Shown here: positions 45,788 to 54,773 of the stretch, piece by piece
How positions within the stretch are numbered: the first letter of the stretch is position 1
Layout of the letters: each line of letters starts with the position of its first letter
Source of the DNA: UBA12170 sp964293475
GTDB taxonomy: Bacteria; Bacteroidota; Bacteroidia; Bacteroidales; UBA12170
Reading direction: 5' to 3'
DNA length: 64,000 nt
Assembly (NCBI GenBank): GCA_964293475.1
Contig: CAXYYJ010000025.1
Span: 11,489 to 75,488, forward strand
Notes under the pieces: generated by a model
What the model was told of the DNA's origin: nothing
Seen by the model: only the letters and a program-made list of their open reading frames with translations
Database searches by the model: none
Position numbers and translations under genes: made by a program

Positions 45788-46189
45788 ATGCCACGACAAA
45801 GAAGACTTAGAAAAGTTGTTGCGCCCCCTGATTTTAAAGGATTTAAGCCCTACGGAAACAATAAGCCATTTCAGGAGCCCATTGAGCTTTTTTACGAGGA
45901 GTATGAAGCCATTAAACTTGCCGACTACGATTTGCTCAGTCAGCTGGAAGCATCGGAAATTATGGGCGTTTCGCGTCCAACATTTGCCCGGATTTATTCC
46001 ACTGCACGTCAGAAAATAGCTTTGGCATTGGCCGAGAGCCGCGAAATAGTGGCTGTTTTTGGTCATGCCATCTTCGACAAAAACTGGTTTAAATGCGATA
46101 AATGTCATTCGCGGTTCAATATTCCCGCGGGAACCGACGAGCACCATTGTCCACTTTGTCAATCAGAACAAATTTTACCAATCACATAA
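45788..46189 (+). CDS. DUF134-family DNA-binding regulator
   Basis: A 133-residue regulator. The N-terminal MPRQRRLRKVVAPP is typical of the family. The helix-turn-helix lies at about 38-78 (EYEAIKLADYDLLSQLEASEIMGVSRPTFARIYSTARQKIALAL). A C-terminal zinc-ribbon-like part has Cys103-x2-Cys106 and Cys121-x2-Cys124. DUF134 genes in anaerobes commonly sit beside NifX-like and ferredoxin-ParA genes, as here. It heads a unidirectional run to 50396. Its promoter carries a palindrome that would allow autoregulation, perhaps in answer to Fe-S or metal status. Confidence 0.88.
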   Translation: MPRQRRLRKVVAPPDFKGFKPYGNNKPFQEPIELFYEEYEAIKLADYDLLSQLEASEIMGVSRPTFARIYSTARQKIALALAESREIVAVFGHAIFDKNWFKCDKCHSRFNIPAGTDEHHCPLCQSEQILPIT

Positions 46190-46199
46190 AGCAACCAAA

Positions 46200-46514
46200 A
46201 TGATAACAGTAATAACCAGCAAGGAAAACCGAACCGACAGCCGTTTCGACCTTCGATTTGGCCGAGGCGCTTATTTTTGCCTTTATAACAGCGAAACAAA
46301 AACCACCGAGTTTATCGAGAACCAATATGCTCAAGCTCAGGGAGGAGCAGGCACCAAAGTTGCTGAGAAAATGATTGAGCTTGGGGTAAAAAAAGTCATC
46401 TCGGGCGATTTTGGTCCCAAAGCCAAAGAACTTCTTCAGCAATTTAATATTCAAATGGTTATAATAGATGATGATGAAAAAACCATTGAACAAATCATAA
46501 ATCTCATCTCTTAA
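46200..46514 (+). CDS. NifX/NifB-like dinitrogenase iron-molybdenum cofactor family protein
   Basis: A 104-residue small protein of the NifX/NafY fold: VITSKENRTDSRFDLRFGRGAYFCLYN at the start and GGAGTKVAEKMIELGVKKVISGDFGPKAKELLQQF in the middle. In nitrogen fixers such proteins hold metal clusters; the same fold occurs widely in non-fixers beside ferredoxin-ParA ATPases. No nif genes are in the window. ATG at 46200 is chosen, 11 bases after the DUF134 stop, because the upstream in-frame extension overlaps that gene and is unlike the family. Confidence 0.88.
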   Translation: MITVITSKENRTDSRFDLRFGRGAYFCLYNSETKTTEFIENQYAQAQGGAGTKVAEKMIELGVKKVISGDFGPKAKELLQQFNIQMVIIDDDEKTIEQIINLIS

Positions 46515-46523
46515 TTAAACAAC

Positions 46524-46529
46524 AGGAGG
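46524..46529 (+). promoter_or_regulatory. Full Shine-Dalgarno sequence before the DUF5320-like gene
   Basis: AGGAGG five bases before ATG at 46535. Most genes in this window have only an A/T-rich leader. Confidence 0.6.
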
Positions 46530-46534
46530 CTATT

Positions 46535-46735
46535 ATGCCAGGATTCAACAGACAAGGCCCGCCCAATGGACAAGGAAACCAAAGCGGACGCAAAATGGGA
46601 AAATGCAATCCCGAAAACAAGAACAAAGTAGATTTTAACCACGATGCATCGCCAATAATGGATAGAGGCGGACGCGGTCAGCACCTCGGGCAAGGAAAAG
46701 GCCTGGGACGTGGAATGGGTCGTCGGTCCAGTTAA
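46535..46735 (+). CDS. Small Gly/Arg-rich DUF5320-like protein
   Basis: A 66-residue basic, low-complexity protein: MPGFNRQGPPNGQGN, GRKMGKCNPENK, then DRGGRGQHLGQGKGLGRGMGRRSS. DUF5320 proteins, which sit beside ferredoxin-ParA ATPases, begin MPGxDxTGPxGxGPxTGRGxGxC, and this one keeps that outline. The start is fixed by a canonical ribosome-binding site AGGAGG at 46524-46529, rare in this phylum. It may bind a metal or assist the ATPases; that is inference. Confidence 0.7.
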   Translation: MPGFNRQGPPNGQGNQSGRKMGKCNPENKNKVDFNHDASPIMDRGGRGQHLGQGKGLGRGMGRRSS

Positions 46736-46769
46736 CTTAAACCAAACTAAATCAACTAATCAGCAATTT

Positions 46770-47636
46770 ATGGCTAAAAAAATTGCCATTGCCAGTGGAA
46801 AAGGGGGAACAGGAAAAACCACCATATCGGTAAACCTGTTCCGCATTTTGAGCAGGGAACAGCTTTGCAGTCTTGTGGATTGCGATGTTGAAGAGCCCAA
46901 CACGCCCTTGTTTTTCCCCCAATTGCCCATGCCTTTGGAGCAGGAAGTGGCACTTAAGGTAGCCCAAATTGACCCGGAAAAATGCACCCTATGCCGCAAA
47001 TGCGTTGCCTGGTGCGAGTTTAATGCCATCACCGTAATACCGCCGGTGAGTTTTGCCCGGATCGACGAGAGTCTTTGTCATTCCTGCGGCGCCTGTATCT
47101 ATGCCTGTTCCGATGGAGCCATCTTCGAAAAACCTTCCACAATTGGCCATATCCACAGTTATCCCATGCAGTTTGGCAACAATTTGCAGGTGGGGAATCT
47201 GAAAATCGGCTCTGCCATGCAAACCTCCATGATTCGGGAGCTAAAACGAAAATCGCTAAATCCCGAAGGCATCACTATTTACGATGCTCCCCCCGGCACA
47301 AGCTGTCCGGTGGTAGAAACCATGTCGGGAGCCGATTTGGTTATTTTAGTCACTGAGCCAACCCCTTTCGGACTTCACGATTTAAAGCTGGCAGTGGATT
47401 TGGTTCGCGAACTGGCCATTCCTTTTGGCGTGGTCATCAACAAGGCTGGATTGGGATTTAGCCAGATTTACGACTATCTCACCGCCGAAAAAATTGAGCT
47501 TTATGGCGAAATTCCATTCTCAAAAAGCTATGCAAGCTTGTATTCCAACGGAACCATACTCACAGAAATACCCGATGAAATGGAAGCTATCTATTTGATG
47601 ATGGCCCAAAAAATACTCCAAAAACTATCCGCATGA
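46770..47636 (+). CDS. Ferredoxin-containing ParA/MinD-type ATPase 1
   Basis: A 288-residue P-loop ATPase with two [4Fe-4S] ferredoxin motifs inserted. The deviant Walker A is GKGGTGKTT (10-18). The two clusters are Cys72, 75, 78, 82 and Cys103, 106, 109, 113, each CxxCxxCxxxC. The switch motif DAPPGTSCPVVE follows later. Members of this MinD-superfamily group (COG1149-like) are thought to work with NifX-like proteins on metal-cluster assembly or transfer. ATG at 46770 is chosen to start at MAKKIAIASGKGG. It overlaps the next ATPase gene by four bases. Confidence 0.93.
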   Translation: MAKKIAIASGKGGTGKTTISVNLFRILSREQLCSLVDCDVEEPNTPLFFPQLPMPLEQEVALKVAQIDPEKCTLCRKCVAWCEFNAITVIPPVSFARIDESLCHSCGACIYACSDGAIFEKPSTIGHIHSYPMQFGNNLQVGNLKIGSAMQTSMIRELKRKSLNPEGITIYDAPPGTSCPVVETMSGADLVILVTEPTPFGLHDLKLAVDLVRELAIPFGVVINKAGLGFSQIYDYLTAEKIELYGEIPFSKSYASLYSNGTILTEIPDEMEAIYLMMAQKILQKLSA

Positions 47637-48505
47637 AAGAGATAACCATTTTGAGCGGGAAAGGAGGCACAGGAAAGACGAGTGTGGCAGCTGCTTTGGC
47701 TTCAGTAGCGCAAAAAGCAGTTTTCTGCGACAGCGACGTGGATGCTTCCGACCTGCATTTGTTGCTTCATCCGCAGGTGATTGAAGAACATATGTTTCAG
47801 GGGAACTATAAAGCCACCATTCACCCAGAACTATGCTCGTCATGCGGCACATGTATGGAAGTCTGCCGTTACGATGCCATTCATTTGAATAAGGATGGGA
47901 ACTATCAAATCAATGGTTTTCAGTGCGAAGGCTGCCGGCTGTGTGAGCGACTTTGTCCAGCCCAGGCCATCAACTCCCAAAGAAGCACCAACAATGCGTG
48001 GTTTGTCTCCGAAACTCGTTTTGGCCCCATGATTCATGCCCGAATGGGCGCGGGTGAAGAAAACTCGGGGAAACTGGTAACACAGGTTCGCAATAGAGCA
48101 AAGGAAATGGCCCGGCAAAAAGGCGCCGATTTTATTATCAACGATGGCCCCCCAGGAATTGGATGTCCGGTTATTTCATCGCTCTCGGGCTCTCAATTGG
48201 TGCTTTTGGTCATAGAGCCCAGCAAATCAGGGCTTCACGATATTCAACGACTCATTCAGCTGGTGCGCGATTTTAAAATCCCCATGAAGGCCATCATCAA
48301 CAAATTCGACATCAACTACCAGATAAGCGGGAAAATTGAAGCTTATCTGATAACTGAAAACATTCCCCTGATTCAAAAATTGCCCTTCGATGAGCAGTTT
48401 GTACATGCCATGATTGGCGGAAAAACCATTGTGGAATGGAATTCCAATGCACCCATTGCGCATCAGATAAAAGAAGTATGGAAAGAATTATCGGAAGTGT
48501 TTTAA
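47633..48505 (+). CDS. Ferredoxin-containing ParA/MinD-type ATPase 2
   Basis: A 290-residue paralog of the preceding ATPase. Walker A GKGGTGKTS (9-17); clusters Cys68, 71, 74, 78 and Cys98, 101, 104, 108; later DGPPGIGCPVISS. The ATG overlaps the stop of ATPase 1 (ATGA). The pair are likely to form a heterodimer. The next gene, for the flavin oxidoreductase, begins 26 bases later. Confidence 0.93.
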   Translation: MKEITILSGKGGTGKTSVAAALASVAQKAVFCDSDVDASDLHLLLHPQVIEEHMFQGNYKATIHPELCSSCGTCMEVCRYDAIHLNKDGNYQINGFQCEGCRLCERLCPAQAINSQRSTNNAWFVSETRFGPMIHARMGAGEENSGKLVTQVRNRAKEMARQKGADFIINDGPPGIGCPVISSLSGSQLVLLVIEPSKSGLHDIQRLIQLVRDFKIPMKAIINKFDINYQISGKIEAYLITENIPLIQKLPFDEQFVHAMIGGKTIVEWNSNAPIAHQIKEVWKELSEVF

Positions 48506-48530
48506 GATAGAAACCAAAAACAGGAACTAT

Positions 48531-50396
48531 ATGCTACGTTTGAAAAATGAATTTATTATGGCTCCCATTAAACTGGGATACGCCGATGGAAACGGTCAAA
48601 TCAATCAAAAGCATCTGGATTTTTATAATGAGCGGAGTCAGTTTCTGGGGGCTATAACTCCCGAACCCCTGTATCTGGAAGCCAATTTGCGGGAAATACC
48701 AACCCAGATTGGAATCGACAGCGACGATAAAATAGCTGGACTTACCCGTTTAAACGCAACCGTACAACAATACCTCACCAAAACCATTGCCCATTTAAAC
48801 CATCCCGGACGAATGGCCAATCCGCGGATTCCGAACAATATTTTTTGGTCTTCGACCGATAAAGCCTGCGAAAATGGCGGTGCAACTCCCGCTGCCATGA
48901 ATCAGAGCATGATGAATTATGTGACCGAGCTCTTTGTGAACGCTGCCAAACGAGCTCAACGGGCTGGTTTCGATATTATTGAGTTGCAATTTGGTCATGG
49001 TTATCTGCTGGCTCAGTTTTTATCGCCGGCTGTGAACGACCGAAATGATGATTATGGGGGCAGCTTGCGGAAACGCATGAAATTCCCGCTTCACATTGCC
49101 CAGGCTGTTCTTCAGGCCACCAATTTGCCGGTGATAGCCAGAGTGAGTGCCGATGAAATGACTCCGGGCGGGCTTCAGATTGAAGACACTATAAAATTTT
49201 GCCGGCAACTGGAAAAGCTTGGTGTTCAGGCCATCCATGTGAGTGCTGGTTCGGCCTGCTCCACGCCACCCTGGTTTTTTCAGCACATGTTTATCCCAAA
49301 AAGGAAAACATGGTATATGGCCAGAAAAATACAGAAGAGCATAAATATTCCTGTCATATTTGTGGGTCAGATAAATCAGCCCGAAGACATTGCGGTAATC
49401 AGAACCAAATACAATGCGCCCTTTATGGCCATTGGCAGGGCTTTGGTCGCCGATCCACAGTTTATAGGAAAATGTCTGGGGAAGGTAAACGAGAAATTAA
49501 GGCCTTGTCTGGCCTGCTCCGAAGGCTGCTTGGGCGGCGTAAGGGGAGGCAAGGGATTGGGTTGCGTGGTGAATCCGCTGGTAAATTCTACCCTGTCGAT
49601 GCCACAAAAGGAAAAGACATCAGAAAAATTTGCCGTCATTGGTGGTGGACTTGCCGGAATGCAAGCCGCTATTGTGCTGGCAAAACGTGGTCATTATGTC
49701 GATTTGTACGAGAAAAACCAGTTGGGCGGGCAGTTTAATCTGGCATCTTTACCCCCCAACAAAGAAAATTTAAAAAATCTGGTGGACTACCTAAAAATGG
49801 AAGTTTTCGAAAATAGTCCCCATCTTATTAAAGTTAATGCCATGGAAGTCAATGCCAACGATTTGCTTAACAAGGATTATAAAGCCATCATTTCTGCCAC
49901 CGGTGCCATCCCCAAAATTCCCCCCATCAAAGGGCTTCGGGAGTATTATTGGACCGAATTTCTTACATCGGCTCAATTGCCCGAAAACCAGAAAGTGCTG
50001 GTTATTGGCGGGGGACTTATTGGCATCGAAATGGCCAGTAAACTCGTAGACTCCAACAATCAGGTAGTTATTGTGGAAATGCTCAGCGAAATGGCACAGG
50101 GAATGGAAATGATGGAAAAAACCTTTACGCTCAAGAAATTAGCCCAACACAATACGGAGTTAATCACAGCACATCAGGTCATGGAAATTCATGGAACCGA
50201 TGTGGTGATTGAAGGTCCCGAAGGCAGAAGAATACTGGAAGGGATAGAGAAAATTGTTCTGGCGGCCGGAATGCAGTCTTATCGCCCCATTGCCGAAACT
50301 GAGGGGCTCAAGATTGTTTATATAGGCGATGCCCTAAAAGTGGGGAAAGCGCAGGATGCCATTCATCAGGCCTGGGATATCGCCTCGAAGCTATAA
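48531..50396 (+). CDS. Old-yellow-enzyme-like Fe-S flavin oxidoreductase (FadH/enoate reductase type)
   Basis: A 621-residue multidomain flavoprotein. Residues 1-320 are an FMN TIM barrel (FIMAPIKLGYADG; HLNHPGR at 88-94; GHGYLLAQFLSP at 155-166 with catalytic His156/Tyr158). A [4Fe-4S] binding motif follows at Cys326, 329, 333, 345 (CX2CX3CX11C). Residues about 366-621 bind FAD and NAD(P)H (FAVIGGGLAGMQAA, VLVIGGGLIGIEMASKL). This is the layout of 2,4-dienoyl-CoA reductase, trimethylamine dehydrogenase and enoate reductases; it moves hydride from NAD(P)H through FAD, Fe-S and FMN to an activated C=C bond or similar. The substrate is unknown. It is last in the DUF134 operon and is followed by a terminator. 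Confidence 0.92.
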   Translation: MLRLKNEFIMAPIKLGYADGNGQINQKHLDFYNERSQFLGAITPEPLYLEANLREIPTQIGIDSDDKIAGLTRLNATVQQYLTKTIAHLNHPGRMANPRIPNNIFWSSTDKACENGGATPAAMNQSMMNYVTELFVNAAKRAQRAGFDIIELQFGHGYLLAQFLSPAVNDRNDDYGGSLRKRMKFPLHIAQAVLQATNLPVIARVSADEMTPGGLQIEDTIKFCRQLEKLGVQAIHVSAGSACSTPPWFFQHMFIPKRKTWYMARKIQKSINIPVIFVGQINQPEDIAVIRTKYNAPFMAIGRALVADPQFIGKCLGKVNEKLRPCLACSEGCLGGVRGGKGLGCVVNPLVNSTLSMPQKEKTSEKFAVIGGGLAGMQAAIVLAKRGHYVDLYEKNQLGGQFNLASLPPNKENLKNLVDYLKMEVFENSPHLIKVNAMEVNANDLLNKDYKAIISATGAIPKIPPIKGLREYYWTEFLTSAQLPENQKVLVIGGGLIGIEMASKLVDSNNQVVIVEMLSEMAQGMEMMEKTFTLKKLAQHNTELITAHQVMEIHGTDVVIEGPEGRRILEGIEKIVLAAGMQSYRPIAETEGLKIVYIGDALKVGKAQDAIHQAWDIASKL

Positions 50397-50440
50397 ATGT
50401 TTGCATGCTTATAAACTTCATATATTTCTCATTACTCAAA

Positions 50441-50470
50441 AAGCCGGCCCTTAACTCAGGCCGGCTTTTG
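50441..50470 (+). terminator. Bidirectional intrinsic terminator
   Basis: AAGCCGGCC (50441-50449) pairs with GGCCGGCTT (50459-50467), preceded by A's and followed by T's; it serves the oxidoreductase gene and can also stop the opposing protease gene. Confidence 0.85.
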
Positions 50471-50519
50471 AATTTAAATTATTATTTGGATTTGGGATGA
50501 CAATTTCCCGCGTATAATT

Positions 50520-53126
50520 TTATTCCACAATTAGTTTCTGGAAATATTTATCGTTGATTTTTACAAGGTAAACTCCTTTTCTCCAATTATTTACAGAAAT
50601 ATCGATGCTGTTTTGGCGGTTTTGAATTTCTTTGGAATAAACCACCTGACCTGTCACCTGAATTACTTCAACCCGCTGAATATTTTCGGTGCTTTGAATG
50701 GTAACAAACTCATGAGCCGGATTGGGCGAAACAGAAAATGCTTTTTCATCCATTTGTTCAACTGCCACATTGGGAGCCACCATCACATTGTCAATATACA
50801 GATTGTTCCCCAGCTGACTATAGGCTTCAAATTTTATCCTAACCTTTTCCTGTCCCAGAAATTCATTCAGATTCAGTGTGATACAAGGAGCTCCATAGCC
50901 ATGACCGCACCAATCGTCGATGGTTGTTGGTATAAATTCTTCGGTGGTACGGGGGGCGGTGGCAAAGTTTCCAGTTCCATTATCGCCTCCTGCAAAAACC
51001 CTTTTCCAGGTTGAACCGCAATCGGCCGATACATAGACAATCAGCGAATCGGTATAGGTTTCGAAATATTTGGCGTAGGCATATTCAAACTGCAAATCCA
51101 TATTGCTGTAGCCCGTAAAATCGATGGGGGGAGTAATCATGGCATCGCGTTCGCCAATTCCAAAATAGTTTCTGATATGCATTCCTGCTGCCCAGTTTCC
51201 GCCATTTCCCGCCACCGGCATCAGATTCCAGGTTCTGTTTTCGTCGGGATTGGTAAGGTAGAAAGACTGAGATTTTAAATCTCCCTCTTCAAAATTCACG
51301 AAATAAGGAATGGGGGCGGATATAAACTGAATATAGTTTTCGATGGTTACTTCAGATTGCCCAAAATCGTTGTCGATGGTTAAGGTGACGGAATAATCAG
51401 ACTCAGCATTGAAAATCACCTTTGGGTTTTTACTCTGAGCATTGGTTCCATCCACAAAACTCACATTGTTTGGTGTGAACGACCACTCGTAGGTTTCGGG
51501 CAATCCAGCCGACAAGTCATTAAAGGTAACCACCTGATTCACGCATATTTCTGTGGCATCGGCTTCAAACTGAGCCTGAGGTTCGCCTGGAAGATTAACG
51601 AAAAAGCTGATGGTCTCGCCAGCCGAAGAAACATCGGATATTTCTATTCCGCCGAAGTCATCGTTGGTAAGAAACAAGCGTGGGTCGGTGGTATTCGAAA
51701 TTTCGGTTCGTCCGCTTTCGAGACTGAAAAAACCATTGTTCACCCCGCCATTCACAGTGTTTGTTCCGCCCTGGCGATAGATATAAACTTCGTCGGGAGG
51801 GCCAGATGCATTGCCATCACCTTCGTACAAACCATTGATTCGGTACACAATGAGTCCGGAACCCGGAATCTGCGACTCGAAAGTGCCTTCCTTTTTGCGG
51901 TATTCCACCACAAAATACTCCCAATTGTGGTTGGGGGAAGCAATTTTAAAAATATTGTTTTCGGCGTTGGTAACCGGGTTTAAGGTATAATAGCCTGATT
52001 CTGTGATTTCTGGAATATTGTCAATCCAGCCGCCGTACATATATTTCATGTAAGCGCCCATGGATTGTGGCGGATTGGTATTTTGCTCCATAATGTCCCA
52101 GCGGCCCACGGGCGTAAAGCCATCGGAGCTGTAATGGTACAAATCGGGAGCACTGAGCGAGTGATACATTTCGTGACATAAAACGCCCACGCCACTGCTG
52201 TTCAAACTCGATTCCAGCTGAAAATTAAAATCCCAAACCCGTTTGCCGTGGATATAGGCTTCTTCGGCAAAAAGCGACCAGCGGTGGGGCCAAAGCAAAT
52301 CGGCCCAGGCTCCTGTTCCGCCTTTCACTATAAATACTGCATTGTCCACATTTCCATCGTTGTTATAGTCAAGGTCTAAGCTTTCAGGCACTTCGTCAGC
52401 AATATATTCCACTGCATTTTTAAGGAGCAAATGTTCACGGGCTGTGCGTTCGTCGCCAATATATCCATCCGGATTGTTCACCGCATTGTAAGGCTCGTAA
52501 TAATTGCGCGGATGCTCATCCTGATAGGAAACCACGATATTGGTGGGAGGAACGGGATAGGCAGTGGAAGTGAGAAAAAGAGTTCCATAGCTCACCATTT
52601 GAAAATAGTTGAACATGCTGTTATAACCTTCTTCATTTTTATTGAACATATCGAGATAAACCGAAGTGTCTATGATAAACTCGTTTTGATCGGCAAAGCG
52701 GATATAAATCACAATATTATTGAAATTGCCTTCGGCATCGGCGGTTGATTTTACCACACCGCTGGCTTTCTCTTTATCGCGGGTCATCTCTAAAAAGGCA
52801 TTGCGTTTCGCCAGCATTTTTTCAGGGGAAATGTTTATCCCTGGAGTTAATCCCACCGATGAAGGGCTGACTTGGCCAACGCGATAGTCCGAAGGAATAA
52901 GCAGGCCGTTTTCCAGCAAAGCATAAACCAGATAACCATCGGCATTTCTAACCACGGTAAAGCCTTCGCTGTCGTGAACCCAGTTGTAGAATTCATCGCC
53001 GGTCGACAGCAAATTCAACGAGGTTCCGTCGGGTTGTTTTATAGTTACTGGCACATTCGAAAGCCAGGCGGCCCAAAGGGGCAAAGCCAGTACGACCAGT
53101 GTAAAAATGGTAAAAATCCTTTTCAT
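50520..53126 (-). CDS. Secreted M6-family metalloprotease with PKD and T9SS type A tail
   Basis: An 868-residue secreted protease. ATG at 53126 (MKRIFTIFTLVVLALPLWA) gives a proper signal peptide; the longer start at 53156 adds an unlikely basic segment. Residues about 20-130 are a propeptide. The M6 (immune inhibitor A-like) zinc-binding motif is HEMYH at 318-322, in VLCHEMYHSLSAPDLYH. Later domains include a PKD-like one at about 530-610 (VVTFNDLSAGLPETYEWSF) and a carbohydrate-binding/MAM-like sandwich at about 625-780. The last 75 residues are a T9SS type A tail (VSPNPAHEFVTIQS, NIQRVEVIQVTGQVV, KGVYLVKI). Expected outside the cell, degrading proteins. Confidence 0.92.
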   Translation of the reverse strand: MKRIFTIFTLVVLALPLWAAWLSNVPVTIKQPDGTSLNLLSTGDEFYNWVHDSEGFTVVRNADGYLVYALLENGLLIPSDYRVGQVSPSSVGLTPGINISPEKMLAKRNAFLEMTRDKEKASGVVKSTADAEGNFNNIVIYIRFADQNEFIIDTSVYLDMFNKNEEGYNSMFNYFQMVSYGTLFLTSTAYPVPPTNIVVSYQDEHPRNYYEPYNAVNNPDGYIGDERTAREHLLLKNAVEYIADEVPESLDLDYNNDGNVDNAVFIVKGGTGAWADLLWPHRWSLFAEEAYIHGKRVWDFNFQLESSLNSSGVGVLCHEMYHSLSAPDLYHYSSDGFTPVGRWDIMEQNTNPPQSMGAYMKYMYGGWIDNIPEITESGYYTLNPVTNAENNIFKIASPNHNWEYFVVEYRKKEGTFESQIPGSGLIVYRINGLYEGDGNASGPPDEVYIYRQGGTNTVNGGVNNGFFSLESGRTEISNTTDPRLFLTNDDFGGIEISDVSSAGETISFFVNLPGEPQAQFEADATEICVNQVVTFNDLSAGLPETYEWSFTPNNVSFVDGTNAQSKNPKVIFNAESDYSVTLTIDNDFGQSEVTIENYIQFISAPIPYFVNFEEGDLKSQSFYLTNPDENRTWNLMPVAGNGGNWAAGMHIRNYFGIGERDAMITPPIDFTGYSNMDLQFEYAYAKYFETYTDSLIVYVSADCGSTWKRVFAGGDNGTGNFATAPRTTEEFIPTTIDDWCGHGYGAPCITLNLNEFLGQEKVRIKFEAYSQLGNNLYIDNVMVAPNVAVEQMDEKAFSVSPNPAHEFVTIQSTENIQRVEVIQVTGQVVYSKEIQNRQNSIDISVNNWRKGVYLVKINDKYFQKLIVE

Positions 53127-53263
53127 GAGTTTGTGTTTTAAGATATTGAAAGGCAAATATATTAGAATTTATAAGGTGCAAAGCCCAAATTCTTACAAGA
53201 ATCCATTTCAGTGAAGAAAACCAGCGGGAAACGGGAAATTTCCGGGGGATTTGATTTTCTGCT

Positions 53264-53275
53264 GCAGAATTCTGC
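53264..53275 (+). promoter_or_regulatory. Palindrome upstream of the peroxidase gene
   Basis: GCAGAATTCTGC is a perfect 12-base palindrome 37 bases before the ATG at 53312. It may be an operator, or chance. Confidence 0.25.
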
Positions 53276-53311
53276 AAAATATTTGTTAATTTCGCCTAAA
53301 AACCAAATGAT

Positions 53312-54376
53312 ATGAAAAGATACTTTTTTATGCTCGCAGGTGCAGCACTCTTTGTGACATCCTGCAACAACAATCCGGCTCCAGCCACCGACTCACAAGA
53401 GCAGTCTGCAGTAGTAACCCAGCAGGACAAGGACCTTTTGGCTTCGGCTCAAATGTTTTTTCAACCCCTGCCCTCAGAAGCACTGAATCCTGAAAATCCG
53501 CTCACCGAGGCCAAAATCAAGCTCGGAAAGATGCTTTATTTTGAGAAAAACCTATCGGTAAAATCTACCCAAAGCTGCAATACCTGTCACAACCTGTCGA
53601 CTTTTGGCGTTGATAATTTGCCCACAAGTCCCGGCGACAATGGAATTCCCGGCACCCGTAACTCTCCAACCACTTTCAATTCGGCCCTTCGCACCGCCCA
53701 ATTCTGGGATGGAAGAAATAAGGATGTGGAAGAACAAGCCGGCGGTCCGGTGATGAATCCCGCCGAAATGGGCATGCCCGATAAAAAAGTAGTGGAGGAA
53801 AGACTCAATACCCTGGGCAATTACAAAGCACTTTTTGCAGAGGCATTCCCTGAGGTTGCAGAACCCGTTTCTTTCGAAAACATGCAAAAAGCCATTGGAG
53901 CTTTCGAGCGCACGTTGCTCACGCACGCCCGTTTCGACCAATATCTGGCTGGCGATGTAAATGCACTTTCTGCTGACGAAAGAACAGGTTTGAAAAGCTT
54001 TATCGACAATGGCTGCACCGCTTGTCATATGGGTTCGCTTTTGGGTGGAAACATGATGATGAAAGTTGGATTGTTTGGCGATTATAACCAAATGATGAAA
54101 GCCGTTACCCCCGATTATGGTCTGTATGAGCAAACCAAAGCCGAAGCCGACAAAGGCATGTTCTTTACCCCAGGACTGCGAAATGTGGAAAAAACAGGAC
54201 CCTATTTCCACAACGGAGGTATCAGCAGTTTGCCCGAAGCCATTAAAATCATTGCTAAATTACAGCTTAACAAAGACTTAACCGATGCCGAAGCCCAAAG
54301 CATGGCTACCTTCTTCAACAGCCTTACCGGCGATATTCCGGAAGATGTAAAGAAAGACCCATTTGCAGGACTATAG
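53312..54376 (+). CDS. Di-haem cytochrome c peroxidase, lipoprotein
   Basis: A 354-residue periplasmic enzyme of the CcpA/MauG family that reduces hydrogen peroxide to water using electrons from cytochrome c or a quinol route. The lipobox is VTSC (Cys18), so it is membrane-tethered. The two haem-binding motifs are CNTCH (89-93) and CTACH (235-239). The core motif FWDGRNKDVEEQAGGPVMNPAEMGM (about 131-155) and the C-terminal TPGLRNVEKTGPYFHNG (about 288-305) are typical. It stands alone and is followed by a strong terminator; a short palindrome lies before it. Confidence 0.95.
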   Translation: MKRYFFMLAGAALFVTSCNNNPAPATDSQEQSAVVTQQDKDLLASAQMFFQPLPSEALNPENPLTEAKIKLGKMLYFEKNLSVKSTQSCNTCHNLSTFGVDNLPTSPGDNGIPGTRNSPTTFNSALRTAQFWDGRNKDVEEQAGGPVMNPAEMGMPDKKVVEERLNTLGNYKALFAEAFPEVAEPVSFENMQKAIGAFERTLLTHARFDQYLAGDVNALSADERTGLKSFIDNGCTACHMGSLLGGNMMMKVGLFGDYNQMMKAVTPDYGLYEQTKAEADKGMFFTPGLRNVEKTGPYFHNGGISSLPEAIKIIAKLQLNKDLTDAEAQSMATFFNSLTGDIPEDVKKDPFAGL

Positions 54377-54397
54377 CAGAAGCAGAATTTAAAGACT

Positions 54398-54429
54398 AGC
54401 CGGAGTATATATTATTCCGGCTTTTTTTT
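54398..54429 (+). terminator. Intrinsic terminator after the peroxidase gene
   Basis: AGCCGGA (54398-54404) pairs with TCCGGCT (54416-54422), followed by TTTTTTT. Confidence 0.8.
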
Positions 54430-54469
54430 GCATTTGCTTTTAGCTGGTTGATATTGTTTTTGGCAATAT

Positions 54470-54651
54470 GCCACTAAGACTCAAAGGGCACAAAGGTTGG
54501 TTGTTTTTTTTGGAACACTGATTAAACGGATTTTACGGATTTGCGCTGATTGTTTTTTATTGCCAGCGGCTCAAAGAGCACTAAGATTGGCTTGGTTTTT
54601 TTTGGAACACTGATTAAACGGATTTTACGGATTTGCGCGGATTGTTTTTTA
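54470..54651 (+). repeat. Two tandem copies of a roughly 91-bp repeat
   Basis: Copies at about 54470-54561 and 54562-54651 share GCCA, TCAAAG(G/A)GCAC(A/T)AAG, a T-rich stretch, GGAACACTGATTAAACGGAT and TTTACGGATTTGCGC(T/G)GAT. This 'ACTGATTAAACGGATTTTACGGATTTG' kind of sequence (quoted here in parts) is a familiar non-coding family in Bacteroidota genomes. No coding role seen. Confidence 0.8.
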
Positions 54652-54773
54652 TTAAAGCTGGAAGACGCACTTGCTGGAATGGTAGACAGCTCAACAGAAC
54701 TTTCTGAACTTGTTGGCAAGTATTATAATAAATCTTGTGTATTTTTACGAAAATTTTTTAAACGTAAATACAA

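Noticed and set aside
46059..46199. Longer start for the NifX-like gene
   Set aside because: It overlaps the DUF134 gene in another frame and adds sequence not seen in the family.
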